A DNA stretch of 64,000 nucleotides. Source: Pseudomonas abietaniphila. Its GTDB lineage: Bacteria > Pseudomonadota > Gammaproteobacteria > Pseudomonadales > Pseudomonadaceae. The stretch lies in NCBI RefSeq assembly GCF_039697315.1, contig NZ_CP155619.1, forward strand, positions 2,108,001 through 2,172,000. The letters are read 5' to 3'. Below, in pieces: positions 26,321 to 35,854 of this stretch (its first letter is position 1; each line of letters begins with the position of its first letter). A program made the translations under genes and the position numbers. Under the pieces are notes generated by a model that had not been told where the DNA came from, searched no databases, and worked only from the letters and a program-made list of their open reading frames with translations.

Positions 26321-26595
26321 CACTTCTGTTCCGTCAACGAGCCAAAGCCCTTGGGCGTCTTGATGGTGGTGCACGTGCCTTTGTCGACCAGCACCCAGGC
26401 ATCGCCCTGATAGTCCGCGACCGCAGTGGCGGCGCACGACGTGCCTGGGCCGGCGGCGCAGTCGTTCTGACCGGCGAGGGACACGCCGTAGCATTTCTCC
26501 TTCGGGCTGGCCTGATCGGCGGCGGAAGCGGTGTCGGCCAGAGCGGTCAGTGACAAAGCAAGGGTCGCGGCAAGAGCGGCATATTTGGTGTTCAT
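26320..26595 (-). CDS. bufA2: BufA2-type bufferin precursor (DUF2282)
   Basis: A 91-residue secreted peptide, first gene of the operon. The signal peptide is [20 protein letters not shown], with a cut near ASA. The mature segment [34 protein letters not shown] and [15 protein letters not shown] has four Cys and is typical of DUF2282. The start at 26595 is chosen because GGAG lies six bases before it; an in-frame ATG at 26601 abuts that site. It should be exported and bind metal, probably copper, after modification by BufB/BufC. Confidence 0.88.
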   Translation of the reverse strand: MNTKYAALAATLALSLTALADTASAADQASPKEKCYGVSLAGQNDCAAGPGTSCAATAVADYQGDAWVLVDKGTCTTIKTPKGFGSLTEQK

Positions 26596-26964
26596 GGTCA
26601 TCTCCAAAGCGTTAGGGATTGGGCCGAGTCCGGCATCCTTCTCGGGTTTCAACGTTGAAACCGGCGGCGCCTTTCGGTGAGGAGATTTAATCGCGGGCCT
26701 GTATCCCGTCTGTGTCGCCCTGCGCACTGAAGCCTGAGCAGATGTATCTGCCGGGCAGCCGTACACAGTCCGATACAAAGCCGGATGGAATAAAATCGAA
26801 ATTGAGAAATGTTCGCGTAACGGGAGGGGGTGGATCACTGTAGGAGCGCGCTTGCCGTGATTGCCGTCTGCCTGAGCCACATCTATTGACTGACAGACCG
26901 CAATCGCGGGCAAGCGCGCTCCTACAAGGGTTTGCGGTGCGCAATACGTGCGCGGTACTTGTAG
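26596..26964. promoter_or_regulatory. bufferin operon control region with three dyads, plus a REP pair
   Basis: The 18-bp perfect palindrome GGTTTCAACGTTGAAACC is at 26645-26662, 50-67 bp upstream of bufA2. Farther upstream are TGTATCCCGTCTGTGT (26700-26715) and, in the opposite orientation, TGTATCGGACTGTGT (26777 to 26763), with GCAGATGTATCTGC (26738-26751) between them. TGTATC could be an ECF-sigma -35 or a regulator half-site. A REP pair fills 26839-26926. No gene was found. Confidence 0.55.
26839..26926. repeat. REP pair
   Basis: TGTAGGAGCGCGCTTGCCGT and, inverted, CGGGCAAGCGCGCTCCTACA flank about 48 bp between the bufferin operon promoter and the E2 gene. Confidence 0.85.
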
Positions 26965-28071
26965 CTACTCCGGCTTTTCCAACTCATCCACCAACGCCCT
27001 GAAAAACCGTGCCGCTTCACCCCCGGTCACGGCGCGGTGATCGAAGGTGAGCGATAACGGCAGGATCGGGTGAACCACTACCTGCCCGTCCATGGCCACC
27101 GGCTCTTCACGAATGCCGCCTGCGCCGATGATTGCCACTTGCGGCGGCACCACGACCGGGTTGGCGTAACGGCCAAACAGCGTGCCGAAGTTGGACAAGG
27201 TGATCGTCGCCCCCATCATTTCCCGTGGCGGGATCGAGCGCGCCTTGACGTCTGCCCGCAGGCGCTTCATGCCCTCTTTCAAGTCAGCCGACTGACGATT
27301 TCCCACATCGCGCAGGACCGGCACGAACAAGCCGTCGGGCGTGTCCACGGCAATCCCCAGGTCCAGGTTGTCGTGATGCTTGATCGACAGCGACTTGCCG
27401 TCGAACCAGCTGTTCAATACCGGTTCCACCTTGCACGCCGCCGCCATCGCTTTGCCGATACGAATCAGCGGATCGCGCGCGGAACCCCAGCGATGCAGAT
27501 CGGCGTCACCGAAAATCGTCACCGGGACCACTTCAGCGTGGGACTTGGCCATGTTCAGCGCCATGCTGCGCCGCACGCCGCGCAGTTTTTCGCCGCCAAA
27601 CTTGTCGCGCTCCGCCTGGGAGGCGTTTTCGACATCGGCCCGGGTGATCAGGCCGTCACTGCCCGAGCCGCTCAGCGCGTTAAGATCGACACCCAGTTGC
27701 CGCGCCAGTTGACGGACCGCCGGTGTGGCGCGGGTCGACATGTGCTCACGGGTCGAAGGCGCAGCGCCGACGAAGAACTGGTCGTCCTGGCTGTTGCCCC
27801 CGCCCTCCAGACGGCCAACGACCGTGCCCGCATCGCCTTCGCCCTCGAACGCCATCAGCGGCTCACCGACATGCAGGATGTCGCCATCGCCGCCGTAGAC
27901 CTTCGCCACCACACCGTCATACGGCGCGGGGATGTCAACGATGGCTTTGGCGGTTTCCACGGACACCACAAGCTGATCGGCTTTCACCGTGTCCCCGGCC
28001 TTGACGTGCCACTCGACGATTTCCGCTTCCTGCAACCCTTCGCCCAGGTCGGGCAGTTTGAAATATTTCAT
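26965..28071 (-). CDS. 2-oxoacid dehydrogenase E2 (dihydrolipoamide acyltransferase)
   Basis: A 368-residue E2. An N-terminal lipoyl domain carries the lipoylation Lys42 in SVETAKAIVDIPAP. A peripheral-subunit-binding domain covers residues 112-150 (TRATPAVRQLARQLGVDL). The catalytic domain ends with FDHRAVTGGEAARFF, with His near residue 345. The usual DG after the His is replaced by TG, as in some relatives. It matches the PA3415 type, transcribed after E1a and E1b. No E3 gene is adjacent, so a lipoamide dehydrogenase from elsewhere must be used. Confidence 0.92.
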   Translation of the reverse strand: MKYFKLPDLGEGLQEAEIVEWHVKAGDTVKADQLVVSVETAKAIVDIPAPYDGVVAKVYGGDGDILHVGEPLMAFEGEGDAGTVVGRLEGGGNSQDDQFFVGAAPSTREHMSTRATPAVRQLARQLGVDLNALSGSGSDGLITRADVENASQAERDKFGGEKLRGVRRSMALNMAKSHAEVVPVTIFGDADLHRWGSARDPLIRIGKAMAAACKVEPVLNSWFDGKSLSIKHHDNLDLGIAVDTPDGLFVPVLRDVGNRQSADLKEGMKRLRADVKARSIPPREMMGATITLSNFGTLFGRYANPVVVPPQVAIIGAGGIREEPVAMDGQVVVHPILPLSLTFDHRAVTGGEAARFFRALVDELEKPE

Positions 28072-28089
28072 CGCAAGCCTCCTCGGCCG

Positions 28090-29094
28090 TCAGGCGAAAT
28101 TCAGAGCGCTGTCGCAGGCATGAAGAATGTCTTCAACGCTGGGAATGTACAGCTGCTCCAACCGGTACAGCGGCGGCGGAATGTCCGGCGCGGTGACCCG
28201 TTGAATGGGCGCCTGCAAGTCCAGAAAGACACGTTCGTAAAGGCTTGCGGCAATGTCCCCGCCCAGCCCACCCGAGCGAGGCGCTTCGTGGACGATCACG
28301 CAGCGGCCGGTCTTGCGCACCGAGGCCTCCAGTGTGTCGAGGTCCAGCGGTTTGACGCACGCCACGTCGATCACTTCCGCCGACACGCCCTGTTCAGCCA
28401 AAGCATTCGCAGCCTGGAGGGTTTCGTGGACGCTCGCGCCCCAACTGATCAGGGTGATGTCGCTGCCTTCACGCAGGGTGAAACAGGTGTCCAGCGGCAG
28501 GCGCTTGCCATCGTCGACCAAGGTCTGCGGATTCATTCGGTAAAGCCGTGTGGGCTCCAGAAAAATCACCGGATCGGGATCATCGATGGCCGAAAGCAGC
28601 AAACCGTAGGCCCGGGCGGGCGACGACGGGATGACAACGCGCAAGCCCGGCACGTGGGCGAACATCGCTTCGGTGCTTTCGCTGTGGTGCTCCGGCGCAC
28701 GAATCCCCGCGCCCATGGGTGAGCGCATGACCATGGGGCAACTCAGCCGACCGCGCGTACGATTGCGCATGCGTGAGGCGTGGGAAACCAGATGCTCCAT
28801 GGCCGCATAGATAAAGCCCATGAACTGGATTTCCACCACGGGTTTCAGGCCTTGCGCGGCCATGCCGACGACCAGTCCGCCAAGCATGGTTTCCGCCAGA
28901 GGTGAATCGATTACGCGCTTGAAGCCGAAGGCATCGCGCAGGCCCTGCGTGGCCCGGAATACACCGCCGTTGACGCCGACGTCTTCGCCCAGCACCACGA
29001 CGTTTTCGTCTTCGCTCATGGCCCGGTGCATCGCCAGATTCACAGCCTCCAGCAGGCTCAGCTTTTTATCGCCTGTGGGAATGTCATTCGCCAT
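28090..29094 (-). CDS. 2-oxoacid dehydrogenase E1 beta subunit
   Basis: A 334-residue transketolase-type subunit: NVVVLGEDVGVNGGVFRATQ near the start, then DSPLAETMLGGLVVGMAAQG, and the C-terminal APRSGGLGGDIAASLYERVF. It binds thiamine diphosphate jointly with E1a. The start at 29094 overlaps the end of E1a by 11 bp, behind GGAGGTG inside the E1a reading frame. This order (leucine dehydrogenase, E1a, E1b, E2) is that of PA3418-PA3415, pointing to branched-chain 2-oxoacids as substrates. Confidence 0.93.
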   Translation of the reverse strand: MANDIPTGDKKLSLLEAVNLAMHRAMSEDENVVVLGEDVGVNGGVFRATQGLRDAFGFKRVIDSPLAETMLGGLVVGMAAQGLKPVVEIQFMGFIYAAMEHLVSHASRMRNRTRGRLSCPMVMRSPMGAGIRAPEHHSESTEAMFAHVPGLRVVIPSSPARAYGLLLSAIDDPDPVIFLEPTRLYRMNPQTLVDDGKRLPLDTCFTLREGSDITLISWGASVHETLQAANALAEQGVSAEVIDVACVKPLDLDTLEASVRKTGRCVIVHEAPRSGGLGGDIAASLYERVFLDLQAPIQRVTAPDIPPPLYRLEQLYIPSVEDILHACDSALNFA

Positions 29095-30184
29095 GACCGG
29101 CACCTCCATTGCGACGCGCCACGCGCTCAAGGAACCATTCACGCTGATCGGCCAGCGGCGCAGGCCACTTCGCGTACACGTGATCGATCACCGATTCGGG
29201 CGCCTGATTGCCTGCGCGTTCGAAGTTATCCACAGACTGCTGTACCAGGCCCTGGCATTCGGCGATCAGCGCCTGTTCGCGGTTTTCGTCCCAAACGCCC
29301 TGACTGGCCATGAACGACTGCAGACGTTTGATCGGTTCTTCCTGCCACGCCTGCTTCACTTCCTCGGCCGCCCGGTAGCGCGTGGCATCGTCGGCGGTGG
29401 TGTGATCGCCCAATCGATAACTCAGGCATTCGAGCAGCACCGGCCCTTTGCCCTTGCGTGCGCGCTCCAGCGCAACCTGCATGCGATCGTAAACGGCAAG
29501 GATGTCGTTACCGTCCACCTGCTCGCCATGAAAGCCGGCGCCAATGGCCTTTTGCGCCAGCGTCGGTGCGCCGCACTGAATACGCCGGGGCACGGAGATC
29601 GCCCATTGGTTGTTGTTGATCACGAACACGACGGGTAATTGCCAGGCGCCCGCCACGTTCAAGGCCTCGAGAAAGTCGCCCTTGCTGGTGGCGCCATCCC
29701 CGCAGGTGGTCACGGCCACGCGATGCTCGCCGCGAATCTTGAAGGCACTTGCTACGCCACAGGCATGCAGCGCCTGGGTCGCAATCGGGACACAGAGCGG
29801 GAAGTCCTGCGCCACGGCCGGTTCGGCGTAATCACTGCCGCGCTCGTCGCCGCCCCAATACAGCAGAATTTCTTCCATGCGCACGCCGCGCATCAACTGC
29901 ACGGCCGTGTCGCGGTAATAAGGGATCAACACGTCTTCAGGGTGCATCAGGCTGCCGATGGCAACACCGATGGCTTCCTGGCCCAACGTCGGGGCGTATG
30001 TCCCGATGCGCCCCGTGCGCTGCAACGCGACAGCCTTCTGATCGAAGAGTCGGGTCAGCACCATTTGGCGATAGAGACGGGTGAGCAGGTTGAAGTCATC
30101 GGCCCAGGGAGGAAGTTCTCCGGTCAGGCGACCGTCGGGGGACAGATAACGGGTGTACGCAAGATCGATCTTGTTATTGGACAT
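29084..30184 (-). CDS. 2-oxoacid dehydrogenase E1 alpha subunit
   Basis: A 366-residue subunit. The thiamine diphosphate motif is present as GDGATSKGDFLEALN through VFVINNNQWAIS. RTGRIGTYAPTLGQEAIGVA and YRDTAVQLMRGVRMEEILLY are typical of PdhA/BkdA1-like proteins. The start at 30184 has AGGAG at a good distance. The subunit decarboxylates the 2-oxo acid and passes the acyl group to the E2 lipoyl arm. It follows the leucine dehydrogenase gene by 104 bp. Confidence 0.93.
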   Translation of the reverse strand: MSNNKIDLAYTRYLSPDGRLTGELPPWADDFNLLTRLYRQMVLTRLFDQKAVALQRTGRIGTYAPTLGQEAIGVAIGSLMHPEDVLIPYYRDTAVQLMRGVRMEEILLYWGGDERGSDYAEPAVAQDFPLCVPIATQALHACGVASAFKIRGEHRVAVTTCGDGATSKGDFLEALNVAGAWQLPVVFVINNNQWAISVPRRIQCGAPTLAQKAIGAGFHGEQVDGNDILAVYDRMQVALERARKGKGPVLLECLSYRLGDHTTADDATRYRAAEEVKQAWQEEPIKRLQSFMASQGVWDENREQALIAECQGLVQQSVDNFERAGNQAPESVIDHVYAKWPAPLADQREWFLERVARRNGGAGHGE

Positions 30185-30288
30185 TGCACACTCCTGAGCA
30201 CGCGGCGGCGCGTATGCGATGCACGCGTGATGGTCACCACTCGCCACTTGTGGTCGCGAGCTTGGTTCGAAAGGCGCCGGTAAGGCGC

Positions 30289-31311
30289 CTATTCGATATT
30301 CAACAGGCGTTCTGCCAATGCATCGGCTACCCGCGCGGGTGAGCGCTTCTCCGCCTGGGCATGGGCAAATACTTCAGTCAGCCGTGTCCCTATCTGGGAC
30401 AGATGTGCGGTGATGGTGTTCTGGTTTTCTCCTTGATGTTGCAACGCGACGTAGATCAATCCACCGGAATTGATCACATAGTCGGGTGCGTAGAGGATGC
30501 CGCGAGATTCGAGCTGGTCGGCGATGGCAGGGCAGCTCAGTTGATTGTTGGCGCCACCGGCCACGGCCGCGCAGCGCAACTTGGTGACACTGTGGCTGTT
30601 GAGCACACCGCCCAGTCCGCACGGCGCCAGAATGTCGCAAGGCGTGCTCAGCAAGGCCTCGCTGGAGATGGGCTTGGCGCCCATCTGCTCCATCGCCAGT
30701 TGCACCTTGCCGCTGTCGAGATCGGCCACCAGTAATTCGGCGCCCGCCGCATGCAGTTGCTCTGCCAACGCGTAACCCACGTGACCCAATCCTTGAATCG
30801 CCACGCGCAACCCTTCCAGGTTATCGCTGCCCAGCCGCGCCATGGCGGTGGTGCGAATACCGGCGTACAAGCCCATGGCGGTGTAAGCCGAGGGATCGCC
30901 CGATTCAGTGGTGCTGGTGACGTGCTGGGTGTATTGAGCGATGCAATCCATGTCTTCGCTGGACGTGCCGCTGTCCATCGCCGTGATGTAGCGGCCATCC
31001 AGCGTCTGGATGAACCGCCCAAAGGCTTCGAACAACGCGGCGCGATCAGGTACATGCGCAGGCCGCAGAATAACGGCCGTTCCACCGCCCAGTGACAAGC
31101 CAGCCAGAACCGCCTTGTAGCTCATGTTCCTGGCCAATTGAATAGCGTCCTCGATGGCGCTCTCTTCATTTGGATAGGAAAGGTAGCGACAGCCACCCAG
31201 AGCAGGGCCCTTCCGGCTGCTATGGATCGCGACCACGGCTTTAAGGCATGTGTGTGGATCGACGATCATGTGCAGCGATTGAACGCGTGAGCTTTGCATG
31301 AGAGCGAACAT
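30289..31311 (-). CDS. ldh: leucine/valine/phenylalanine dehydrogenase
   Basis: A 340-residue amino-acid dehydrogenase. The substrate-binding GGCRYL and the catalytic Lys region MSYKAVLAGLSLGGGTAVIL are present. The NAD-binding fold contains VAIQGLGHVGYALAEQLHAA. It oxidatively deaminates branched-chain amino acids to 2-oxo acids, feeding the E1/E2 genes downstream. The start at 31311 has GGGAGC upstream; the open frame runs further up but without family similarity. It corresponds to PA3418. Confidence 0.93.
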   Translation of the reverse strand: MFALMQSSRVQSLHMIVDPHTCLKAVVAIHSSRKGPALGGCRYLSYPNEESAIEDAIQLARNMSYKAVLAGLSLGGGTAVILRPAHVPDRAALFEAFGRFIQTLDGRYITAMDSGTSSEDMDCIAQYTQHVTSTTESGDPSAYTAMGLYAGIRTTAMARLGSDNLEGLRVAIQGLGHVGYALAEQLHAAGAELLVADLDSGKVQLAMEQMGAKPISSEALLSTPCDILAPCGLGGVLNSHSVTKLRCAAVAGGANNQLSCPAIADQLESRGILYAPDYVINSGGLIYVALQHQGENQNTITAHLSQIGTRLTEVFAHAQAEKRSPARVADALAERLLNIE

Positions 31312-31517
31312 AGGCAGTGCTCCCGTTTTTTTGTATTGCGAGTATAGGCGCTGGCAGAAAAAACGACGGGGCTTGTCGGACATATGCAGACAATCTGTCG
31401 GCATACGTTCGGCCGAGTGCTTCAGCCAACATTCGGCACTGGACGAACGTCGCCGCCAGGGCTACAACGGAGCATCCAGGATACTGTTTCAGACGCCTTA
31501 TCCAATCGGAGAAGTCG

Positions 31518-32321
31518 ATGAATCCACGCCAACACTGCCTCGACTGCCTGCAGCGCACGCCCCCGTCGACATTCGACGCAGCGCTGTGGATATCGGTCGA
31601 GCACGACGCCAGGGTCGACCCAAACGAAACACAAGAACTGATCGCTCAATTGCAGCGCAGAATCAGTGCCTCGCTGCCATTATTACCGGCTGCCGAACTG
31701 GCTCAGCCCCTGCTGCGGCAGATGGCGATGATCGGTTTTCAACAGGACGACGTTGCCCAGCCCAAACCTCAGGTGGCGTTGCTGAATAAGGTGGTGGAAC
31801 GTCGGCGTGGACAGCCCTTGGGCCTGGCGATGGTTGCGCTGGAGTTGGCCCGACGTATGGAGATTCCGCTGGAAGGTGTGAATTTTCCGGGGCATTTTTT
31901 GCTGCGCGTACCCGGCGCCGACCATACGCTGGACCCATGCGATGGCCGCAGGCTGTATCCAAAGGATTGCCGCGAATTATTGCTGCGCCAGTTTGGACCG
32001 GACATGCCGCTCAAGTCCGAACACATGCGCAGCGCAACGCCTCAAGCCATGCTTCAGCGTCTGTCGCGCAATTTGCGGCATCTGCATCAGCTCAATGACG
32101 ACTTGCTCGCGTCGCTCAAAGATGCAAACCGGGTGCTGGAACTCGGCCCGGCCAACACCAGCGATTACCTCGCCCGCGCCAGCCTGTATCAAAGCCTCGA
32201 ATGCCCGCAGGCCGAGCGTTTCGACCTGGAGCATGCGTTGTTGTTGAGTGACGATCCTGTGCAGCGCCTGAGGCTGGAACAACGCCTCAAAACGCTGCCG
32301 TCGGCCAATGCGCTGCATTGA
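31518..32321 (+). CDS. SirB1-like transglutaminase-fold/TPR protein
   Basis: A 267-residue protein. QPLGLAMVALELARRMEIPL and GVNFPGHFLLRVPG form the transglutaminase-like SirB1 core. The C-terminus (ANRVLELGPANTSDYLARAS, then ERFDLEHALLLSD) looks like TPR helices. The catalytic Cys of true transglutaminases is not evident, so it is probably non-enzymatic. GGAGAAG precedes the start at 31518. Divergent from ldh. Family function is poorly defined, though relatives occur near sirB/hemK genes. Confidence 0.85.
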   Translation: MNPRQHCLDCLQRTPPSTFDAALWISVEHDARVDPNETQELIAQLQRRISASLPLLPAAELAQPLLRQMAMIGFQQDDVAQPKPQVALLNKVVERRRGQPLGLAMVALELARRMEIPLEGVNFPGHFLLRVPGADHTLDPCDGRRLYPKDCRELLLRQFGPDMPLKSEHMRSATPQAMLQRLSRNLRHLHQLNDDLLASLKDANRVLELGPANTSDYLARASLYQSLECPQAERFDLEHALLLSDDPVQRLRLEQRLKTLPSANALH

Positions 32322-32335
32322 CCACACGGGACCAG

Positions 32336-35300
32336 TCAGCGCACTACCGGGTTGAGCACGTCGATCACCGAGTTGAACTTGCGCTCCGCGCGTGCGGCGT
32401 TTTTCGCCTCAATCCTGGTTTTTCGCCATTTGATGTACTTGCGGGTGTGTTTCTGAGCCGCGAACGCTTCACTCGCAGCGCTGACCAGCAGCGCAAGGGC
32501 TTTATAGGTATACCCTGCGTCATAAGCCCGCTTGGCCCGTACGAGATCGACTGTCATGTGAGCCAGGTGCCAGATGACTTTCAACGGCAAAAACGGTGCG
32601 GGCAGGATTTTCACTACCCTTCCACCCCATTTCCTCACGTCCAGATACAGGTTGAGTGCGAACCGTTCCTTCACGGTTTCCGTCAAACGGTCTACGTCAT
32701 CATGAATTTGCTGCAGGTAGTTGGTGTATGTCCAACTCCAACTGTCCCGGTAGCTGTTGTTTTTAAGGTCACTGACTTTGTGCACTTCATCGACCGGCAC
32801 AGGCAGGCGGTCCCCCATCCTGGGCTTGCCTTGTCTTGAGTCCACAGATCCATGAGTCGCGATGTCGTGAAGCTTGCGAGCCATGGCCCCCCACTGACCA
32901 GATTCGGTCCTGTGATGGAAATAGGTCCTCATCTGCCCGCTGCGCAAGGCAATGATCACATCGCTGCCCCGCCGGATTTCAACGCCGTCTGGCGCGTCGG
33001 GCGTATAGGCCAGCGAAAAATCGGGATCTTTTTCCCCTTCGATGCTCAACAGATAGCAACCCGCGACCGGTACGCCTTTCACCAGACACAAAGGGGCGAT
33101 GCGAGAGCCTCGGCGAGTCTGCGCGATGGAAGGGTCAGCGTCTTCGGAAAGGGTTCCGGTGAGCATACTGATCCATTCAAGCTGACTGGGTTTCAACCGC
33201 CCGGAAATATGCTCGGCCAGCGCGGCACGTTTAAGTTTGAATTTGAGTGATTGTACAAATATCGATTGTCTCTTTTGACTCGCCAACAACGTGAGATTCT
33301 GTTCGCCCTCGACAACACGCAGATAGTCGCTGCCGAAATTCGACTCGCGAATCATTTGATCCACAAACGTCGTCGACAAGTAGGAAAGGTCCTGCCCTAC
33401 CGCCGAATACATGATGGCGTCGGTATTAAAGATGTAGTTGTCGCGTGAGAAACCCTCCATAAAGAGATCCGTTAGCGTTCGGTAATTGCCGTCGCTCTCG
33501 GCCGCCGGATCGTCTACGCGCGTTGCGCCTTTCCTCAGATCGAAGAACACGGTATCAGGGTCTATCTCGGTGGTGCCCCCTTGTTCCTCTACGTGCCTGT
33601 TAACCAGTTCCATGCACTTCTTGTGGGCCTGAACGGCGTAAGGGCGAACACTGGAGTGCCTCGAATACAAGGACTCCAGCCCCTCGATACGGTTATCGAG
33701 GGTAATCAACTCCTGGATAATCGACGGGCGCAGGACATAGAGTTTCGACGCAGAGACGTAACCACCCCGCTCGACCTGGCGGCTGATCTTGTGACGGGCG
33801 ACATCGAGCAGGATGCTGTCGATATCACTGCCCTCAAATGGCTCGACAACCAGACGGTCATCGGTCCAGTCCGTGCGCGGCGTTGAAGTACGGCGCCTTA
33901 GATAGCCTGGCAGGTCGACCGTACTGACAGTGGTCTGGGCCCTCATGTAATCCGCGCCTTCGGTGTGTCGGGTCCAGCGAAAAACCGTACGCGACACCTG
34001 ATTGAAATCGGAAAGCTCGAAAACACTTCTTTCCGGCGCGCCCGGTGCATAGAGAATCCATTGGCCCTGACCTTTAAGTTCTATGGTCAACACATCCTCA
34101 AAACGTTCGTCGCTCTGTTTCAGCCTCAACTTGCCCAGCACGATACTTTCCGGCATCACTTTGTCCTGAAACGCTCGCGCGACCTGCTCATAGGAGGACT
34201 CGGAGAGCTGTCCTTGCATCCTCGCCGCCAGCAGCGCCGACACCAGACCTCGACCGAAGAAATGGCCGATCGCCTGTTCTACTTCAGGTTTGCGATAAAG
34301 CGCCTCGAGTGCAGCGCCATAACGAACAGGAATATTTACTTTGCGCAGAAGATCTATGAAGAAACCGCCGTCAAACGCTGGATGCTCGTGACCTTCCGGC
34401 AACGTGACGCCCACGCTGCCGGGCGTCATGTAAGGCATTCCGTTTATTGCCAAGTCCAGCAGCGAAGCTTTACGAACGATCGCTTCCATACGAGGCTTCT
34501 CATCGCCCTTGCCTCTGAAATCAAACGTTTCCCTTAATTCGACAATGACCTCTGCCGGCTCCACCGTGTAATACAACGCGTTGTACATCCCCTGCATAAG
34601 CTGATGCCGCGCATAGTCCTGAATATGACCGACCTCTGCGAACAGTTCACTCATACCGGCTTCGGCGAGATCGTTTTGCTCGTCCAATTCGAAGTACTGC
34701 TTACGCAAGTCGTTGTCGGCACCCTTCAGCCATTCGGGTTCATTGTCGGATTGTGTTTCGCCGTACAACTTCGACATACGGCAAAAAACAACGTCTTCCA
34801 GGTCGCCCAGCTCGATCGCGTGATCGATCCGCGCCCACAGTGCTTCCAGCTCCTCGTCATCCGCCGTAGCCAATTCGTACTGGATGTCCGCTCGTTGTTT
34901 TTTGATGACCGTATCCAGAAACACATGATGAAACTCGTCTTCAAGCGGAATCAATTCCACTGCAATAGACGATTCATCGGCAGCCTCCAGAGCGGCAGCC
35001 GCTTGCGTAGGCAACGCGTTCATCAGGGCCTCGTGCAGTTCGTGGCCGCTCGAACAGTACTCCAGGACGGCCTGGATGAGCGCTTGACTGGACGGGTAAC
35101 GTTTCCACCCGTGTGAAAGTTGAAACAGATAAACAGGCCCCGTCTCATCGGGCGCACACACCAAAGCGCCCATGACCCGCGAGCCTCCCGCATCGGCTAT
35201 CCGCAGTTCAAGCGACGAGAAGCCGTCGATGCCGGAGCCTTTCAGCATTGTGGAACAGTGCTCGGCGTCTGCTTCATCAAACTCCCTGCGATCAAGAGCA

Positions 35301-35854
35301 ATATCGATTTCCTGAAACAGGACTTGCACGTAGAGCCGTTTCAACACGCCACGCCGTGAGCCGGCCCAGTCATCCTGTTTATCCAAGGGTGAAAGGACGG
35401 TCACCGACTCGTCCCAAGTCCTCCCCACCGCATCCTTTATGCGCGCCCCGATGCGGGCGTACACGTCCTGCAGTTTCGCCAGATGGAAGTCGGGCTCCTC
35501 ATCAATGCCACGTTTTGAATCCGGTCGCAGCGCAACTACCAGGTCAGAACGGTTGAGATAAGTGGGACCCTTGAGCAACGTCCCCATTAGCGCCTGCGTC
35601 GCCGTCATGGACGAAACCACATTGCCCTGAGCATCGAATTCATTAACAAACAATGCATCAGGATTTGACCGTTTTGCGGCCATCTGCATCTCTTCATTCA
35701 GAAAACGCCGAGCGATTTTGAACAGGGAGGGCGTACTCCGGATGATATCTATCATCGTGGCATGAAGCCTGCCCATAGTAGCGTCCGCGGTGACCTCCAT
35801 TTTAATGTCAGGGGTCAGGTCGTGATCGGCAGGCAACCTGTATTTTTTAAGCAC
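32336..35854 (-). CDS. large dermonecrotic-toxin-like (DUF6543-type) protein
   Basis: An 1172-residue protein lacking signal peptide or long membrane anchors. Segments such as DEEPDFHLAKLQDVYARIGA, FHHVFLDTVIKKQRADIQYE, PGYLRRRTSTPRTDWTDDRL and SRDNYIFNTDAIMYSAVGQD resemble the dermonecrotic-toxin N-terminal regions of giant Pseudomonas proteins. Those proteins often continue into leucine-rich-repeat E3 ligases or other effectors. Here the C-terminus ends with a basic helix (HTRKYIKWRKTRIEAKNAAR) and no recognised catalytic domain, so it may be a short form with an unknown activity. It is convergent with the SirB1 gene, 14 bp apart, and preceded by a 174-residue gene. Family assignment is from memory. 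Confidence 0.65.
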   Translation of the reverse strand: MLKKYRLPADHDLTPDIKMEVTADATMGRLHATMIDIIRSTPSLFKIARRFLNEEMQMAAKRSNPDALFVNEFDAQGNVVSSMTATQALMGTLLKGPTYLNRSDLVVALRPDSKRGIDEEPDFHLAKLQDVYARIGARIKDAVGRTWDESVTVLSPLDKQDDWAGSRRGVLKRLYVQVLFQEIDIALDRREFDEADAEHCSTMLKGSGIDGFSSLELRIADAGGSRVMGALVCAPDETGPVYLFQLSHGWKRYPSSQALIQAVLEYCSSGHELHEALMNALPTQAAAALEAADESSIAVELIPLEDEFHHVFLDTVIKKQRADIQYELATADDEELEALWARIDHAIELGDLEDVVFCRMSKLYGETQSDNEPEWLKGADNDLRKQYFELDEQNDLAEAGMSELFAEVGHIQDYARHQLMQGMYNALYYTVEPAEVIVELRETFDFRGKGDEKPRMEAIVRKASLLDLAINGMPYMTPGSVGVTLPEGHEHPAFDGGFFIDLLRKVNIPVRYGAALEALYRKPEVEQAIGHFFGRGLVSALLAARMQGQLSESSYEQVARAFQDKVMPESIVLGKLRLKQSDERFEDVLTIELKGQGQWILYAPGAPERSVFELSDFNQVSRTVFRWTRHTEGADYMRAQTTVSTVDLPGYLRRRTSTPRTDWTDDRLVVEPFEGSDIDSILLDVARHKISRQVERGGYVSASKLYVLRPSIIQELITLDNRIEGLESLYSRHSSVRPYAVQAHKKCMELVNRHVEEQGGTTEIDPDTVFFDLRKGATRVDDPAAESDGNYRTLTDLFMEGFSRDNYIFNTDAIMYSAVGQDLSYLSTTFVDQMIRESNFGSDYLRVVEGEQNLTLLASQKRQSIFVQSLKFKLKRAALAEHISGRLKPSQLEWISMLTGTLSEDADPSIAQTRRGSRIAPLCLVKGVPVAGCYLLSIEGEKDPDFSLAYTPDAPDGVEIRRGSDVIIALRSGQMRTYFHHRTESGQWGAMARKLHDIATHGSVDSRQGKPRMGDRLPVPVDEVHKVSDLKNNSYRDSWSWTYTNYLQQIHDDVDRLTETVKERFALNLYLDVRKWGGRVVKILPAPFLPLKVIWHLAHMTVDLVRAKRAYDAGYTYKALALLVSAASEAFAAQKHTRKYIKWRKTRIEAKNAARAERKFNSVIDVLNPVVR

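Noticed and set aside
33248..33258. TTGTACAA inside the large toxin-like gene as a LitR site
   Set aside because: It lies within coding sequence far from any promoter; 8-bp palindromes occur by chance.
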